Source: Alphaproteobacteria bacterium (GTDB lineage: Bacteria > Pseudomonadota > Alphaproteobacteria > MPNO01 > UBA830). Taken from it: a stretch of DNA of 64,000 bases. How positions within the stretch are numbered: the stretch's first letter is position 1; each line of letters starts with the position of its first letter. The stretch lies in the NCBI GenBank assembly GCA_022822405.1, contig JAJEBT010000131.1:1-64000 (forward strand), given 5' to 3'. This document shows positions 1-9,033 of the stretch, piece after piece. The translations under genes and the position numbers were made by a program. The notes under the pieces were generated by a model. It was not told the DNA's origin. It ran no database searches and was given only the letters and a program-made list of their open reading frames with translations.

Positions 1-290
1 GCCATGCGCCCGACGATAGCGCAGGGCTTTCCGTGTTACCAGCCCCCCTTGTGGGGTCTCGATTCGGGTCAGGATCACGATCCCCGGTCAGCTTCTCCAC
101 GGCCCGACGGAACCTTTACTTGCCACGCGCTGCCCAGGGCCGTCCTGATCTTGGGGAAATCTGCATTCCATTTGATGACTGATTTGGAATTCCCGACCAT
201 ATGTTGGCTGAAACGAGTAAATTTATTCAACAAATACAGAACTTTGTATGACCTTCTCCGAAAATCGCCCAGCCTTGAGCGAGGTTCCCG
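1..290. other. Intergenic, no gene recognised
   Basis: This lies downstream of the minus-strand flavin oxidoreductase gene. Open frames on the plus strand have no recognisable protein signature and no convincing ribosome-binding site. The part around 180-250 is richer in A and T than its surroundings. No RNA gene or clear terminator was seen. Confidence 0.5.
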
Positions 291-1325
291 TCACGGCGTG
301 CGGAGGCCCACCTTCGGCATCACCTCGTCGACGAACAGGTCGAGCGCGGCGCGCGACTGCTCGTAGGTGAGCGAGCCGTAAGCGAAGCGGGCGACGAAGT
401 AGTTGGTGCCTGACACTTCGAGGGAGCGCTCGATCTCGGCGGCGACCGTGGCCGGCGAGCCGACGACGAACAGGTCCTTGGCCCGCGAGGCATCGAAATC
501 CTCCTCGTACTGGGCGATCACGACATCGGCGCCGTGACGCTTCCACAGCGCGATGAAGTGATCCCACCACGCCCTGTAGGCCCCGCGCATCACCGCCACC
601 GCCTCGGCGTCCGTGGCCGCCACGTAGATGTGGCGGCAGACGGCCATCTTCGGAAGCTCCCCACCGCCGTGGTTCTCGGCATAGGCGTCGGCATAGAGCT
701 TCATGATCTCGCCGGCGAAGGCGAGCGGCGAATTGGTCAGCACGTTCCGGCCGAGCGCCCCGGCGCGCCGCGCGCCATCCGCGGTGCCGATGCCTACCCA
801 GACCGGCGGGTGTGGCCGTTGCACGGCCTCGAAGGCCACGGGCACGTTCTCGAAATCGAAATGCCGGCCGTGGTGGGTAAGGTCGCCGGCGCCCATGGTC
901 AGGCCCTTGAGGAGGATCTCCAGGGTCTCGTCATATATCGTCCGCGCCTCGTTGCGGTCGACGCCGTAATGCTCGAGCTCGAGCGGCGACACGCCGCGCC
1001 CGACCCCGAGCTCGAACCTGCCCGCCGAGAGCTGGTCCAGCATGCACACCTCCTCAAGGAGGCGGAGCGGATGATGCAGCGGCAGCACGTAGACCATGGG
1101 CCCGAAGCGGATGCGCTCGGTTCGCTGCGCGACCAGGGACAGGAAGACTCCCGGCGACGGTGCCATGGCGAGCGGCGTCGCGTGGTGCTCGGCGATCTGG
1201 TAGGCGTAAAACCCGGCGCGGTCATAGGCCTCGACGAGTTTGAGGCGGTCCTCATAGGTCTGCCTGAGCGAGATCTCGGGGCGGCGGTCGACATGGTCGA
1301 AGACGCCGATCGGTACGGGATTCAT
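291..1325 (-). CDS. LLM-class flavin-dependent oxidoreductase (luciferase-like)
   Basis: A 344-residue cytosolic protein of the bacterial luciferase-like TIM-barrel superfamily, which uses reduced FMN (or F420) to oxidise small organic substrates. The N-terminal half carries the family signature EHHATPLAMAPSPG near residues 46-59, followed by a segment on reported conditions RIRFGPMVYVLPLHHP and the glycine-rich GRFELGVGRGVSP. The C-terminal segment LFVVGSPATVAAEIE (about 285-300) matches the phosphate-binding end of the barrel. The length is normal for the family. It is transcribed away from the Rieske gene across a 305-bp gap, so the two may be co-regulated as a flavin plus Rieske oxidation pair, but that is inference. 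The substrate cannot be told. Confidence 0.85.
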   Translation of the reverse strand: MNPVPIGVFDHVDRRPEISLRQTYEDRLKLVEAYDRAGFYAYQIAEHHATPLAMAPSPGVFLSLVAQRTERIRFGPMVYVLPLHHPLRLLEEVCMLDQLSAGRFELGVGRGVSPLELEHYGVDRNEARTIYDETLEILLKGLTMGAGDLTHHGRHFDFENVPVAFEAVQRPHPPVWVGIGTADGARRAGALGRNVLTNSPLAFAGEIMKLYADAYAENHGGGELPKMAVCRHIYVAATDAEAVAVMRGAYRAWWDHFIALWKRHGADVVIAQYEEDFDASRAKDLFVVGSPATVAAEIERSLEVSGTNYFVARFAYGSLTYEQSRAALDLFVDEVMPKVGLRTP

Positions 1326-1630
1326 ATGACGCTGCCCTCACTTTGCCGTCGTCGCGTCAGGGTACACGAATTTCCGTCGCGGACGACTCTCGCGATGAAT
1401 GGTGGCCGGCGCCGGGTCCCGCGGCGGCGGGAGACACTCCGCGTCATACCGGCACGCGGGCCGTGCGGACAAGGCTGCAATGCGAATGCGCAATCTGTTC
1501 GTGAGCCGTCCGTGAGGTTACTCTGGCGGCTGCCGGCATGAGCGAAGAAGGAAAGCATTCCCGGTTCGCAACGATTCCATGTCCGGGGCGGCCCGGTCTG
1601 TGGACGCGCCAGGCAGAGGAGGGAGAGGAG
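1326..1630. other. Divergent intergenic region
   Basis: About 305 bases between the start of the minus-strand flavin oxidoreductase and the plus-strand Rieske gene. It must hold promoters for both directions, but I could not pick convincing -35/-10 pairs. A purine-rich stretch GAGGAGGGAGAGGAG just before 1631 is the ribosome-binding site of the Rieske gene. No coding signal was recognised. Confidence 0.4.
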
Positions 1631-2698
1631 ATGGCCTCGCAATACATCGATGACGCCACGTGGCGATATTTCTGGCATCCCGTGTGCACGCTTTCCGAAC
1701 TCCGGGCGGCGGCCGCCGACGGCGGTCACCCGCTGGCAGTGACGTTGCTCGGGGAATCCCTTGCCGTCGCCGAGATCGGCGGAACCGTCTCCGCCTTCCC
1801 GGACCGGTGCCTCCATCGCTCGACCAGGCTGTCGGTGGGACGCGTCGAGGAGGGCGGCCTGCGCTGCGCCTATCACGGCTGGCTCTACGGGGCGGACGGT
1901 GCCTGCCGGGAGATTCCGTCGATGCCGGACCGCCCGATACCGGACGACTGCAGGCTCCGGAGCCTCGGCGCCGAGGTCGCCTACGATCTGGTCTGGGTCC
2001 GGCTGGAGGCAGGTGCGGACACCGTTATTCCCGGCTGTCCGGCCTGGGACGACGGCGCCTTCCGCTGCGTCCAGGGCGAGCCCTACACCTGGCCGACATC
2101 GGCTGGGCGGCGGCTCGAGAATTTCGTCGACCTGTCGCATTTTCCGTTCGTGCATGACGGCTCGCTCGGAGACCGCCGCCACACGACGGTGCCGATCGCC
2201 AGCATCGACCAGCTCGAAGGCGAGCTGCGGTTCCAGTTCGCGCCGTCGCCGGACATGAATCTTCCCGACGTCGCGCTGATGGCGCCGACCGACTACCGGA
2301 TCTGGCTCCCGTTCTCTGTCAATCTCGAGTTCTTCTTTCCGGATGGCGAGCGGAGCCAGCTCTGGATGACGGCGTCGCCGGTGGAGTCGGGCATCTGCCG
2401 CAGCTTCTGGTTCACCTGCCGCACCGCCGACCGCGACGGCGACGACCAGCCGCACCTCGATTTCCAGGACCTCGTTCTCAGCGAGGACCTGCCGGTCATT
2501 CGCGCCCAGGAGCCGCCGGAGATTCCGGCGCCGGCGGACGAGTATTCGGTGCTCGTCGACAAGGTCTCCACGACCTACCGCCGCCGCCTGAGAGAGCTTT
2601 CGGAAGCGGCGCGGGAGGGACCCGACGCGCTGTCGCGAAGCCTCGCCGCGGTCAGGCTTGAATCGGACCGGCCCGGCAAGGGGTCGGCGGCCGTCTGA
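1631..2698 (+). CDS. Rieske [2Fe-2S] aromatic monooxygenase, VanA-like oxygenase
   Basis: A 355-residue oxygenase component of the vanillate O-demethylase-like Rieske non-haem iron family, which would demethylate or hydroxylate an aromatic ring. The Rieske ligands are C60-x-H62 (PDRCLHR) and C79-x2-H82 (CAYHGW). The mononuclear iron site is visible as LENFVDLSHFPFVHDG, with bridging D167 and ligands H170 and H175. The C-terminal half is the usual ligand-binding domain. The ATG at 1631 is preferred over upstream starts because a strong GGAGAGGAG ribosome-binding site sits directly before it. No ferredoxin/flavin reductase partner is adjacent, so electrons must come from a protein encoded elsewhere. 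The substrate is unknown. Confidence 0.85.
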   Translation: MASQYIDDATWRYFWHPVCTLSELRAAAADGGHPLAVTLLGESLAVAEIGGTVSAFPDRCLHRSTRLSVGRVEEGGLRCAYHGWLYGADGACREIPSMPDRPIPDDCRLRSLGAEVAYDLVWVRLEAGADTVIPGCPAWDDGAFRCVQGEPYTWPTSAGRRLENFVDLSHFPFVHDGSLGDRRHTTVPIASIDQLEGELRFQFAPSPDMNLPDVALMAPTDYRIWLPFSVNLEFFFPDGERSQLWMTASPVESGICRSFWFTCRTADRDGDDQPHLDFQDLVLSEDLPVIRAQEPPEIPAPADEYSVLVDKVSTTYRRRLRELSEAAREGPDALSRSLAAVRLESDRPGKGSAAV

Positions 2699-2711
2699 AC
2701 CCGACGGAAAA

Positions 2712-2737
2712 CGGGCGGTTCCGGATGGAACCGCCCG
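2712..2737. terminator. Bidirectional intrinsic terminator
   Basis: A perfect 11-bp inverted repeat (CGGGCGGTTCC / GGAACCGCCCG) with a GGAT loop lies in the 69-bp gap between two convergent genes, the Rieske oxygenase and the NCS2 permease. It can end transcription in both directions. A short A-rich tract precedes it (a T tract on the other strand). Confidence 0.75.
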
Positions 2738-2767
2738 CTCCCGATTTCGGCCGTTCGCGGATCCGCG

Positions 2768-4174
2768 TCAGCCGGTTGCTTCCTCGGGCAGCAGCGCGTT
2801 GAGGATCGCCGCCGCCACGCCGGCGACCACGATGCCGGACACGAACAGCGGCATCGACCACATCGGCAGGACATCCGCCGGCAGCGGTCCGAAACCGGCC
2901 GCGCGTGCCAGCTGGTCGACCTGCCAGAGGCCTATGCCGAGGCCCAGCGAGATCGCCGCGATCAGCATGTTGCGTGTCGACAGGCCCGACTGGGCGACCA
3001 GCTTGAGGCCGGCCGAAACGATGAGCCCGAACATGACCACGGCCGCGCCGCCGAGCACTGGCTGCGGCATGGCGCTGATCACCGCGGCGAGCTTCGGCAC
3101 CAGGCCGCAAAGCAGCAGGAAGATCGCGCCGACGGTGACCACGTGACGGCTCATGACCCGCGTGAACGAGACGAGGCCGACATTCTGGCTGTAGGAGGTG
3201 TTGGGCAGGCCGCCGAACAGCGCGACCACCGCCGAGCCGAGGCCGTCCGCCATGACGCCGCCCCGCAGCTCGCGGTCCGTCGGCTCGCGGTCGGCACCGC
3301 CGGCGGTGATGCCGGAGATGTCGCCCACCGTCTCGACGGTCGTGATGAAGGCCATGATGATCATGATGCCGATCAGGCCGAGCGCCGCCGGCGTCGAGAA
3401 TTCGAGCCCGAACCACTGGCCGGGAAGCCCGATCCAGTCCGCCTTGCCGATCGCCTCGACCTGCTTCGGATTCATCATGCCGAACGGGATCGCGACGATG
3501 TAGCCGATGACGAGGCCGATGAACACCGACGCGGTGGACCAGATTCCCCTGCCATAGCGGCGAATCAGGAGAATGACGACGATGACGAACAGGGCCATCA
3601 GCCAGTTGCCGGCGTCACCGAATCCGGCTGCCTTGCAGAACGGCGCCGGGTAGGCGCCGCAGCCCGCGGAGTACTTGATGCCCACGGGCAGCAGGGTGAA
3701 GCCGATCGTCATCACGACGACGCCGGAGACGAGGCCGGGAATGAACTTGCGGACCTGGGGAATGAAATAGCCCAGGATGATCTGGAACAGCCCGCCCACG
3801 AGGCTGGCGCCGAAGACGGCGGCGAGGCTCGCGCCGCCCTTGATTGCCGCCGTGAGAACCCCGACATAGGCGAAGCTCGTGCCCTGGACGACGGGCAGCC
3901 GCGATCCGATCGGTCCGATACCGACGGTCTGGATCAGCGTCGCGACACCCGCGGCAAGGAGTGCGATCTGGACCAGCAGCGCGACGTATTGCGGCCCCGC
4001 GGCCAGCGCAATGATGAGTGGAACGGTGATGTTTCCCGCGAACATCGCGAGCACGTGCTGGATCCCGAGCGGTACCGACTCGCGCATCGGCGGCCGGTAA
4101 TCCGGATCCCGCATTTGGGAGATGTCGACCATTTGTCTTGCTCCGCAACGTTTCTGCCGATTTTTATCGGCCAT
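2768..4174 (-). CDS. NCS2 nucleobase permease, urate/xanthine type
   Basis: A 468-residue inner-membrane permease of the nucleobase-ascorbate/NCS2 family that takes up purines such as urate or xanthine with protons or sodium. About 12-14 hydrophobic segments are visible. The family opens with GIQHVLAMFAGNITVPLIIA near residue 37, and the signature Q-N-x-G-x4-T-R is present as QNVGLVSFTR. In this family the QNxGxxxxTR form goes with purine transport, which fits the urate-degrading genes about 32 kb away in the same window. A second start at 4132 (MVDISQMRDPDYRPP) also has a good GGAG ribosome-binding site and would remove 14 residues. Specificity is inferred. Confidence 0.85.
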   Translation of the reverse strand: MADKNRQKRCGARQMVDISQMRDPDYRPPMRESVPLGIQHVLAMFAGNITVPLIIALAAGPQYVALLVQIALLAAGVATLIQTVGIGPIGSRLPVVQGTSFAYVGVLTAAIKGGASLAAVFGASLVGGLFQIILGYFIPQVRKFIPGLVSGVVVMTIGFTLLPVGIKYSAGCGAYPAPFCKAAGFGDAGNWLMALFVIVVILLIRRYGRGIWSTASVFIGLVIGYIVAIPFGMMNPKQVEAIGKADWIGLPGQWFGLEFSTPAALGLIGIMIIMAFITTVETVGDISGITAGGADREPTDRELRGGVMADGLGSAVVALFGGLPNTSYSQNVGLVSFTRVMSRHVVTVGAIFLLLCGLVPKLAAVISAMPQPVLGGAAVVMFGLIVSAGLKLVAQSGLSTRNMLIAAISLGLGIGLWQVDQLARAAGFGPLPADVLPMWSMPLFVSGIVVAGVAAAILNALLPEEATG

Positions 4175-4290
4175 GAGGGCTCCATCGTGCCCTCCGTTGG
4201 GCGGCTGTCAAGACTCACCGGCTGTGGATATCCGCGCCTCCACCGGTTCCGGAGCGCCGACGCGGCCGGCGCGGGCCGGCCGTTGCCGGC

Positions 4291-5259
4291 TCAGAGTCCG
4301 AGGCCGGGAAGCTGCTTTTCGGGATAGCGCGTGCCCGCCACCGCGCCCGCCGCCACTGCATCGCCGATCCGCTGCGCCTCCTCGGGCGACAGCTCGAGAT
4401 CGGCTGCCGCGATGTTGTCCGCGAGGTGCGCGCGCCGCCGCATGCCCGGAATCGGCACGATGTCGTCGCCCTGCGCGAGCAGCCAGGCGAGGGCGAGCCG
4501 CGCGCTGCTCACGCCCTTTTCGGCTGCGATCTCGGCGAGCGGCTGGACGATCCTGACGTTGGCTTCGATGTTGCCCTCCTGGAAGCGGGGGTGGTCCTTT
4601 CTGCGGTCGTTCTCCGCAAGGCTTCCGAATCCCTCGATGGCGCCGGTCAGCATGCCGCGGCCGAGCGGCGAATAGGCGACGAAGCCGATGTCGAGTTCCC
4701 GCAGGAGCGCGAGGTAGTCGCTCTCGACGAAGCGCGTCCACAGGGAATATTCAGTCTGCAGCGCTGCGATCGGATGCGTCGCGTGCGCCTTGCGGATGGT
4801 CTCGGGCCCGGCTTCGGAGAGGCCGAGCCAGCGCACCTTGCCCTGTTCGACGAGGCGTGCCATGGCGCCGACCGTGTCCTCGATCGGCACGTCGGGATCG
4901 ACTCGGTGCTGGAAATAGAGATCGATCACGTCGATCCCGAGCCGGGCGAGGCTCCTTTCGCAGGCCTCGGCCACGTACTCCGGCCGACCGTCGGCGCGGC
5001 TGCCGAGATTGCCGAACTTGGTGACGACGAAGGCCTGGTCGCGGCGGCCCTCGAGCGCGCCGGCGAGCATCTCCTCGTTCTGACCGGCGCCGTAGAAGTC
5101 CGAGGTGTCGATGAAGTTCATCCCGGCATCGAGCGCGGCGTGGACGGTGGCCACCGATTCGCCGTCGTCGGCGGGCCCGTAGAGGCCGGTCATCGTCATG
5201 CAGCCGAGCCCGATCGCGGAAATCTCGTCGGTGCAGCAGCCGAGTGTGCGGTACTTCAT
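4291..5259 (-). CDS. Aldo/keto reductase
   Basis: A 322-residue NADPH-dependent oxidoreductase of the aldo/keto reductase superfamily, a cytosolic (beta/alpha)8 barrel that reduces aldehydes and ketones. The catalytic-tetrad regions are visible: Asp and Tyr in NFIDTSDFYGAGQNEE, Lys in FVVTKFGN and His in LYFQHRVDPD. The C-terminal IPGMRRRAHLADNIAA is the NADPH 2'-phosphate-binding region. ATG 5259 is chosen because GGGAGA lies 6-11 bases before it and the protein then begins MKYRTLG, the normal family N-terminus. A longer in-frame reading upstream adds a non-homologous arginine-rich stretch. The physiological substrate is not evident. Confidence 0.88.
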   Translation of the reverse strand: MKYRTLGCCTDEISAIGLGCMTMTGLYGPADDGESVATVHAALDAGMNFIDTSDFYGAGQNEEMLAGALEGRRDQAFVVTKFGNLGSRADGRPEYVAEACERSLARLGIDVIDLYFQHRVDPDVPIEDTVGAMARLVEQGKVRWLGLSEAGPETIRKAHATHPIAALQTEYSLWTRFVESDYLALLRELDIGFVAYSPLGRGMLTGAIEGFGSLAENDRRKDHPRFQEGNIEANVRIVQPLAEIAAEKGVSSARLALAWLLAQGDDIVPIPGMRRRAHLADNIAAADLELSPEEAQRIGDAVAAGAVAGTRYPEKQLPGLGL

Positions 5260-5467
5260 GAAGTCGTCTCCCGTGGCCTGGACGCCGCAGCCGGTCGTGT
5301 GCGGCCGGTTGCAGGTTCGCGGCCGACGGTGCCACAAAGGCCCGCGCCTGTCGAACCGCCGCCGCCAGATCGCTGTGGACGGAGGTCCGGCCATGGTGTA
5401 GAGTGGCGCTCCTGTCGGGCGAACGACGACGCCCGCGCCCCGCGTCCGCGCGGCGGCCGGGTCCCCC

Positions 5468-5545
5468 GGGGGTGTAGCTCAGTTTGGTTAGAGCGCTGGC
5501 CTGTCACGCCAGAGGCCGCGGGTTCGAGTCCCGTCACTCCCGCCA
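5468..5545 (+). tRNA. tRNA-Asp (anticodon GTC)
   Basis: A cloverleaf folds by eye: acceptor GGGGGTG/CACTCCC (one G-U pair), D arm GCTC/GAGC, anticodon stem CTGGC/GCCAG with loop CTGTCAC giving anticodon GTC, variable AGGCC, and T arm GCGGG-TTCGAGT-CCCGT. Discriminator G and CCA are encoded. The length is 78 nt with CCA. Confidence 0.97.
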
Positions 5546-5603
5546 CATTCCCTGTCTGTCCGCCGCCGCACCGGCGGCCGGGCGCGGAGATTCGCAGGGG
5601 GTT

Positions 5604-5637
5604 TTGAAATCCTGTTCCATTGGCCGTATAAACGGCC
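5604..5637 (+). promoter_or_regulatory. nuo operon promoter with palindrome over the -10
   Basis: A near-consensus sigma70-type promoter: -35 TTGAAA (5604-5609), 17-bp spacer, -10 TATAAA (5627-5632). A perfect 6-bp inverted repeat GGCCGT-ATAA-ACGGCC (5622-5637) covers the -10 box and could bind a repressor or simply be a structural accident. The start of transcription would be near 5640, giving a leader of about 100 nt before nuoA. The promoter lies 58 bp past the tRNA-Asp 3' end. Confidence 0.6.
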
Positions 5638-5739
5638 CGGCGTCGCGCCACCGGGCGCGGCCGGAGCGGCCCTGCCGCTCGCACCGTCCGGCATGTCCAT
5701 GTCTGCCGGGCCGGAACCAGCCATATGCGGAGCGCGCAC

Positions 5740-6105
5740 ATGCACGACATGCTGCGGGAATACCTGCCCATCCTGCTGTTCATCGGGATCGCCGCGGGCA
5801 TGGCCGCCGCCGCGGTGATCGCGTCCTACATCGTCGCCCGCCAGCGCCCCGACCCCGAGAAGGTGTCGGCCTACGAATGCGGCTTCGACGCCTTCGACAA
5901 CGCGCGCGGCCAGTTCGACGTCCGCTTCTATCTGGTCGCGATCCTGTTCATCATCTTCGACCTTGAGATCGCGTTCCTGTTCCCGTGGGCGGTCTCGCTG
6001 TCCGATACGGGCCTGTTCGGGTTCTGGTCGATGATGGCGTTTCTCGGCGTGCTCACCGTCGGCTTCGTCTATGAATGGCGCAAGGGGGCTCTGGAATGGG
6101 AGTAG
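5740..6105 (+). CDS. nuoA: NADH-quinone oxidoreductase subunit A
   Basis: A 121-residue membrane subunit of complex I, at the junction of the peripheral and membrane arms. Three hydrophobic helices are visible, with the conserved loop [20 protein letters not shown] between the first two; its Cys is the one that becomes exposed in the deactive enzyme of relatives. ATG 5740 gives the standard 121-residue length and has GGAG 8 bases upstream; an in-frame ATG 15 bases earlier is less likely. It is the first gene of the nuo operon and its end overlaps nuoB by 10 bases. Confidence 0.96.
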   Translation: MHDMLREYLPILLFIGIAAGMAAAAVIASYIVARQRPDPEKVSAYECGFDAFDNARGQFDVRFYLVAILFIIFDLEIAFLFPWAVSLSDTGLFGFWSMMAFLGVLTVGFVYEWRKGALEWE

Positions 6106-6614
6106 GTGACGCCGGCGCGACACCCGCGCTGTCGGCAGCGGCCGGGCGCGAGCTCGGCGACAAGGGATTCCTGGTTGCCCGGATGGACCAGCTGGTATCG
6201 TGGGCGCAGGCCGGTTCGCTGTGGCCGATGACCTTCGGGCTCGCCTGCTGCGCTGTCGAGATGATGCACACGGCGGCCAGCCGCTACGATCTCGACCGCT
6301 TCGGCGCGATCTTCCGCCCGTCGCCGCGCCAGTCCGACGTGATGATCGTTGCGGGCACGCTGACCAACAAGATGGCGCCGGCGCTGCGCAAGGTCTACGA
6401 CCAGATGGCCGAGCCGCGCTGGGTGATCTCCATGGGAAGCTGCGCCAACGGCGGCGGCTACTACCACTATTCCTATTCCGTGGTGCGCGGCTGCGATCGC
6501 ATCGTGCCGGTTGATGTCTATGTTCCGGGTTGTCCGCCGACGGCCGAGGCGCTGCTCTACGGAATCCTGCAGCTGCAGAAGAAAATCGGACGCACCAGCA
6601 CCATCGCGCGCTAG
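6096..6614 (+). CDS. nuoB: NADH-quinone oxidoreductase subunit B (N2 cluster)
   Basis: A 172-residue peripheral subunit that holds [4Fe-4S] cluster N2, the last carrier before quinone. All four ligands are present: the adjacent C51 and C52 in [12 protein letters not shown]116 in [10 protein letters not shown] and C146 in [12 protein letters not shown] 6096 is preferred because AAGGGGG sits just upstream and it overlaps the nuoA end by 10 bases, suggesting translational coupling. An ATG at 6075 is also in frame. The quinone site is formed with NuoD. Confidence 0.96.
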   Translation: MGVGDAGATPALSAAAGRELGDKGFLVARMDQLVSWAQAGSLWPMTFGLACCAVEMMHTAASRYDLDRFGAIFRPSPRQSDVMIVAGTLTNKMAPALRKVYDQMAEPRWVISMGSCANGGGYYHYSYSVVRGCDRIVPVDVYVPGCPPTAEALLYGILQLQKKIGRTSTIAR

Positions 6615-6638
6615 GCCAGGGCAGGTTGTCGAAGACTG

Positions 6639-7256
6639 ATGGACGAAGCGCTCCACGAACTTGCAGAGTATGTGCGGTCGGCGCCACCGCTCGCGTCGTC
6701 GACGTCGGAGGTCGCGCACGGCGAGCTCGTGCTCGAGACCGGGCGCGACGAGCTCCTCGCCGTCCTCAAGTTCCTGCGCGACGACCCCAGCTGCCTGTTC
6801 AAGATGCTTGCCGACATCACCGCGGTCGACTATCCCGAGCGCGGCGAGCGCTTCGAGGTCGTCTACAATCTCCTGAGCCTGACCCACAATCAGCGCATCC
6901 GCGTCAAGGTGACGGCCGGCGAATCGGAGCCGGTTCCCTCCGCGGTACCGCTCTTCAGTTCCGCCGGCTGGTTCGAGCGCGAGGTCTGGGACATGTTCGG
7001 CATCGCGTTTTCCGGCCATCCCGATCTGCGCCGCATGCTGACCGATTACGGTTTCGAGGGTCATCCGTTGCGCAAGGACTTCCCGCTCACCGGCTATGTC
7101 GAGGTGCGCTACGACGAGGAGCAGAAGCGCGTGGTCCAGGAGCCCGTGAAGCTGACCCAGGATTTCCGCAACTTCGACTTCATGAGCCCGTGGGAGGGCG
7201 CCCCCCACATCCTGCCCGGCGACGAGAAGGCCGACGACGACGGGAAGGCCGTATGA
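6639..7256 (+). CDS. nuoC: NADH-quinone oxidoreductase subunit C
   Basis: A 205-residue peripheral subunit of complex I (30-kDa subunit) that carries no cofactor and packs against NuoD. The family signature is clear in the central and C-terminal parts: [20 protein letters not shown] followed by [17 protein letters not shown]. The C-terminus ends with the usual FDFMSPWEG segment. It is separate from nuoD, unlike the NuoCD fusion of enterobacteria, as expected for alphaproteobacteria. The stop overlaps the nuoD start by 4 bases (ATGA). Confidence 0.96.
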   Translation: MDEALHELAEYVRSAPPLASSTSEVAHGELVLETGRDELLAVLKFLRDDPSCLFKMLADITAVDYPERGERFEVVYNLLSLTHNQRIRVKVTAGESEPVPSAVPLFSSAGWFEREVWDMFGIAFSGHPDLRRMLTDYGFEGHPLRKDFPLTGYVEVRYDEEQKRVVQEPVKLTQDFRNFDFMSPWEGAPHILPGDEKADDDGKAV

Positions 7257-8434
7257 TGGCCGAAGCCGGGATCAAGAACCTGACCATGAATTTCGGGCCG
7301 CAGCACCCGGCGGCGCACGGCGTGCTGCGCCTCGTCGTCGAGATGGACGGCGAGATCGTCGAACGCTGCGACCCGCATATCGGCCTTCTCCACCGCGGCA
7401 CCGAGAAGCTGATCGAATACAAGACCTATCTCCAGGCGGTACCGTATTTCGACCGCCTCGACTACGTCTCGCCGATGTGCCAGGAGCACGCCTTCGCGCT
7501 TGCCGTAGAGAAGCTTGCCGGCATCACCGTGCCGCTCCGCGGACAGTATATCCGGGTCATGTTCAGCGAGATCACGCGGCTGCTCAACCACATCCTCAAC
7601 ATCAGCGCCTTCGCCCTCGATGTCGGCGCCATGACGCCGCTCCTGTGGGGCTTCGAGGAGCGCGAGAAGCTGATGGAGTTCTACGAGCGCGTGTCCGGGG
7701 CGCGGCTGCATGCCGCCTATTTCCGCCCGGGCGGCGTGCATCGCGACCTGCCGTCGGGGCTGGTCGAGGACATCGCCGCGTTCTGCGACAGCTTTCCCGC
7801 CGTCATCGACGATGTCGAGGCGCTGCTCACCGACAACCGCATCTTCCGCCAGCGCACGGTCGACATCGGCGTCGTCGACCGGGACGACGCCCTCGACTGG
7901 GGCTTCTCGGGGCCCATGATCCGCGCCAGCGGCGTGGCCTGGGACCTGCGCAAGGCGCAGCCCTACGACGTCTACGGGCTGATGGATTTCGATATCCCGG
8001 TCGGCCGCAACGGCGACTGCTTCGACCGCTACCTCGTCCGCGTCGAGGAGATGCGCCAGAGCCTGCGCATCATCCGCCAGTGCATCGAGAACCTGCCTTC
8101 CGGCCCCGTGCATACGAGCGACCCCAAGATCGCGCCGCCTCCGCGCGCCGAGATGAAGCGCTCGATGGAGGCGCTGATCCATCACTTCAAGCTCTATACC
8201 GAGGGCTACCATGTGACTGCCGGCGAGACCTACACCGCGGTCGAGGCGCCCAAGGGGGAGTTCGCCGTGTTCCTCGTCGCCGACGGCACCAACAAGCCCT
8301 ACCGCTGCAAGATCAGGGCTCCGGGCTTCGCCTTCCTGCAGGCGACCGACTTCCTGTCGCGCGGGCACATGCTGGCCGACATGGTCGCGATCGTCGGCTC
8401 CATGGACATCGTGTTCGGCGAGATCGACCGATGA
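7253..8434 (+). CDS. nuoD: NADH-quinone oxidoreductase subunit D
   Basis: A 393-residue peripheral subunit (49-kDa type, related to the large subunit of NiFe hydrogenases) that forms the quinone-binding cavity with NuoB. The opening [14 protein letters not shown] carries the conserved His near the quinone head group, and the C-terminal RAPGFAFLQ and [11 protein letters not shown] are typical. The hydrogenase nickel-ligand cysteines are absent, as in all NuoD. Two tandem ATG codons at 7253 and 7256 are possible starts. The 4-base overlaps at both ends (with nuoC and nuoE) point to coupled translation. Confidence 0.96.
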   Translation: MMAEAGIKNLTMNFGPQHPAAHGVLRLVVEMDGEIVERCDPHIGLLHRGTEKLIEYKTYLQAVPYFDRLDYVSPMCQEHAFALAVEKLAGITVPLRGQYIRVMFSEITRLLNHILNISAFALDVGAMTPLLWGFEEREKLMEFYERVSGARLHAAYFRPGGVHRDLPSGLVEDIAAFCDSFPAVIDDVEALLTDNRIFRQRTVDIGVVDRDDALDWGFSGPMIRASGVAWDLRKAQPYDVYGLMDFDIPVGRNGDCFDRYLVRVEEMRQSLRIIRQCIENLPSGPVHTSDPKIAPPPRAEMKRSMEALIHHFKLYTEGYHVTAGETYTAVEAPKGEFAVFLVADGTNKPYRCKIRAPGFAFLQATDFLSRGHMLADMVAIVGSMDIVFGEIDR

Positions 8435-9033
8435 CCGCCGCCGCCGACAGCTTCGCGTTCACCGCCGAGAACGGCCGCCTCGCCGCCGCCCATGTCGCCA
8501 GGTATCCGGCGGGGCGCCAGGCCAGCGCGGTGCTCCCGCTTCTCGATCTCGCCCAGCGCCAGTGCGGCGGCTGGCTGCCGCGCGCGGCCATGGACCATGT
8601 CGCGGACATGCTCGACATGGCGCCGATCCGGGTCTACGAGATCGTCTCCTTCTACGAGATGTTCCACGACAGTCCGCGCGGGCGCCACGAGCTCCGGGTG
8701 TGCACGACGACGCCGTGCTGGCTGCGCGGCAGCGCCGGCATCGTCTCCGCCCTCGAGGACGAGCTCGGCTGCGCCACCGGCCAGACCAGCGAGGACGGGC
8801 TGTTCTCGCTGAGCGAGTTCGAATGCCTCGGCGCCTGCGTGAACGCGCCGATCGTGTGGATCGACGACGACTATTACGAGGACGTCGATCCCGAGGGCGC
8901 GCGGGAACTCGTGCGCACGATCCGCAAGGGCGGCGCGCCGACGCCGGGATCGATGGCCGGACGCCAGGCATCGGCTCCGGAGGGCGGACCGACCACGCTG
9001 GCCGGAGCTACCGGGAAGACACCGCAATGCTGA
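8431..9033 (+). CDS. nuoE: NADH-quinone oxidoreductase subunit E (N1a cluster)
   Basis: A 200-residue thioredoxin-like subunit of the NADH-oxidising module that binds [2Fe-2S] cluster N1a. Ligands are C91 and C96 (CTTTPC) and C132 and C136 (CLGAC), with the normal Cx4C and Cx3C spacing. The N-terminal helical domain precedes residue 85. The last 30 or so residues form a Gly/Pro/Thr-rich tail beyond the folded domain. Start ATG 8431 overlaps the nuoD stop as ATGA; its end overlaps nuoF by 7 bases. Confidence 0.95.
   Translation: MTAAADSFAFTAENGRLAAAHVARYPAGRQASAVLPLLDLAQRQCGGWLPRAAMDHVADMLDMAPIRVYEIVSFYEMFHDSPRGRHELRVCTTTPCWLRGSAGIVSALEDELGCATGQTSEDGLFSLSEFECLGACVNAPIVWIDDDYYEDVDPEGARELVRTIRKGGAPTPGSMAGRQASAPEGGPTTLAGATGKTPQC

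Noticed and set aside
3143-4327. A plus-strand open frame of 394 codons opposite the NCS2 permease
   Set aside because: Charged, repetitive composition and no known domain; the permease on the other strand has signature motifs.
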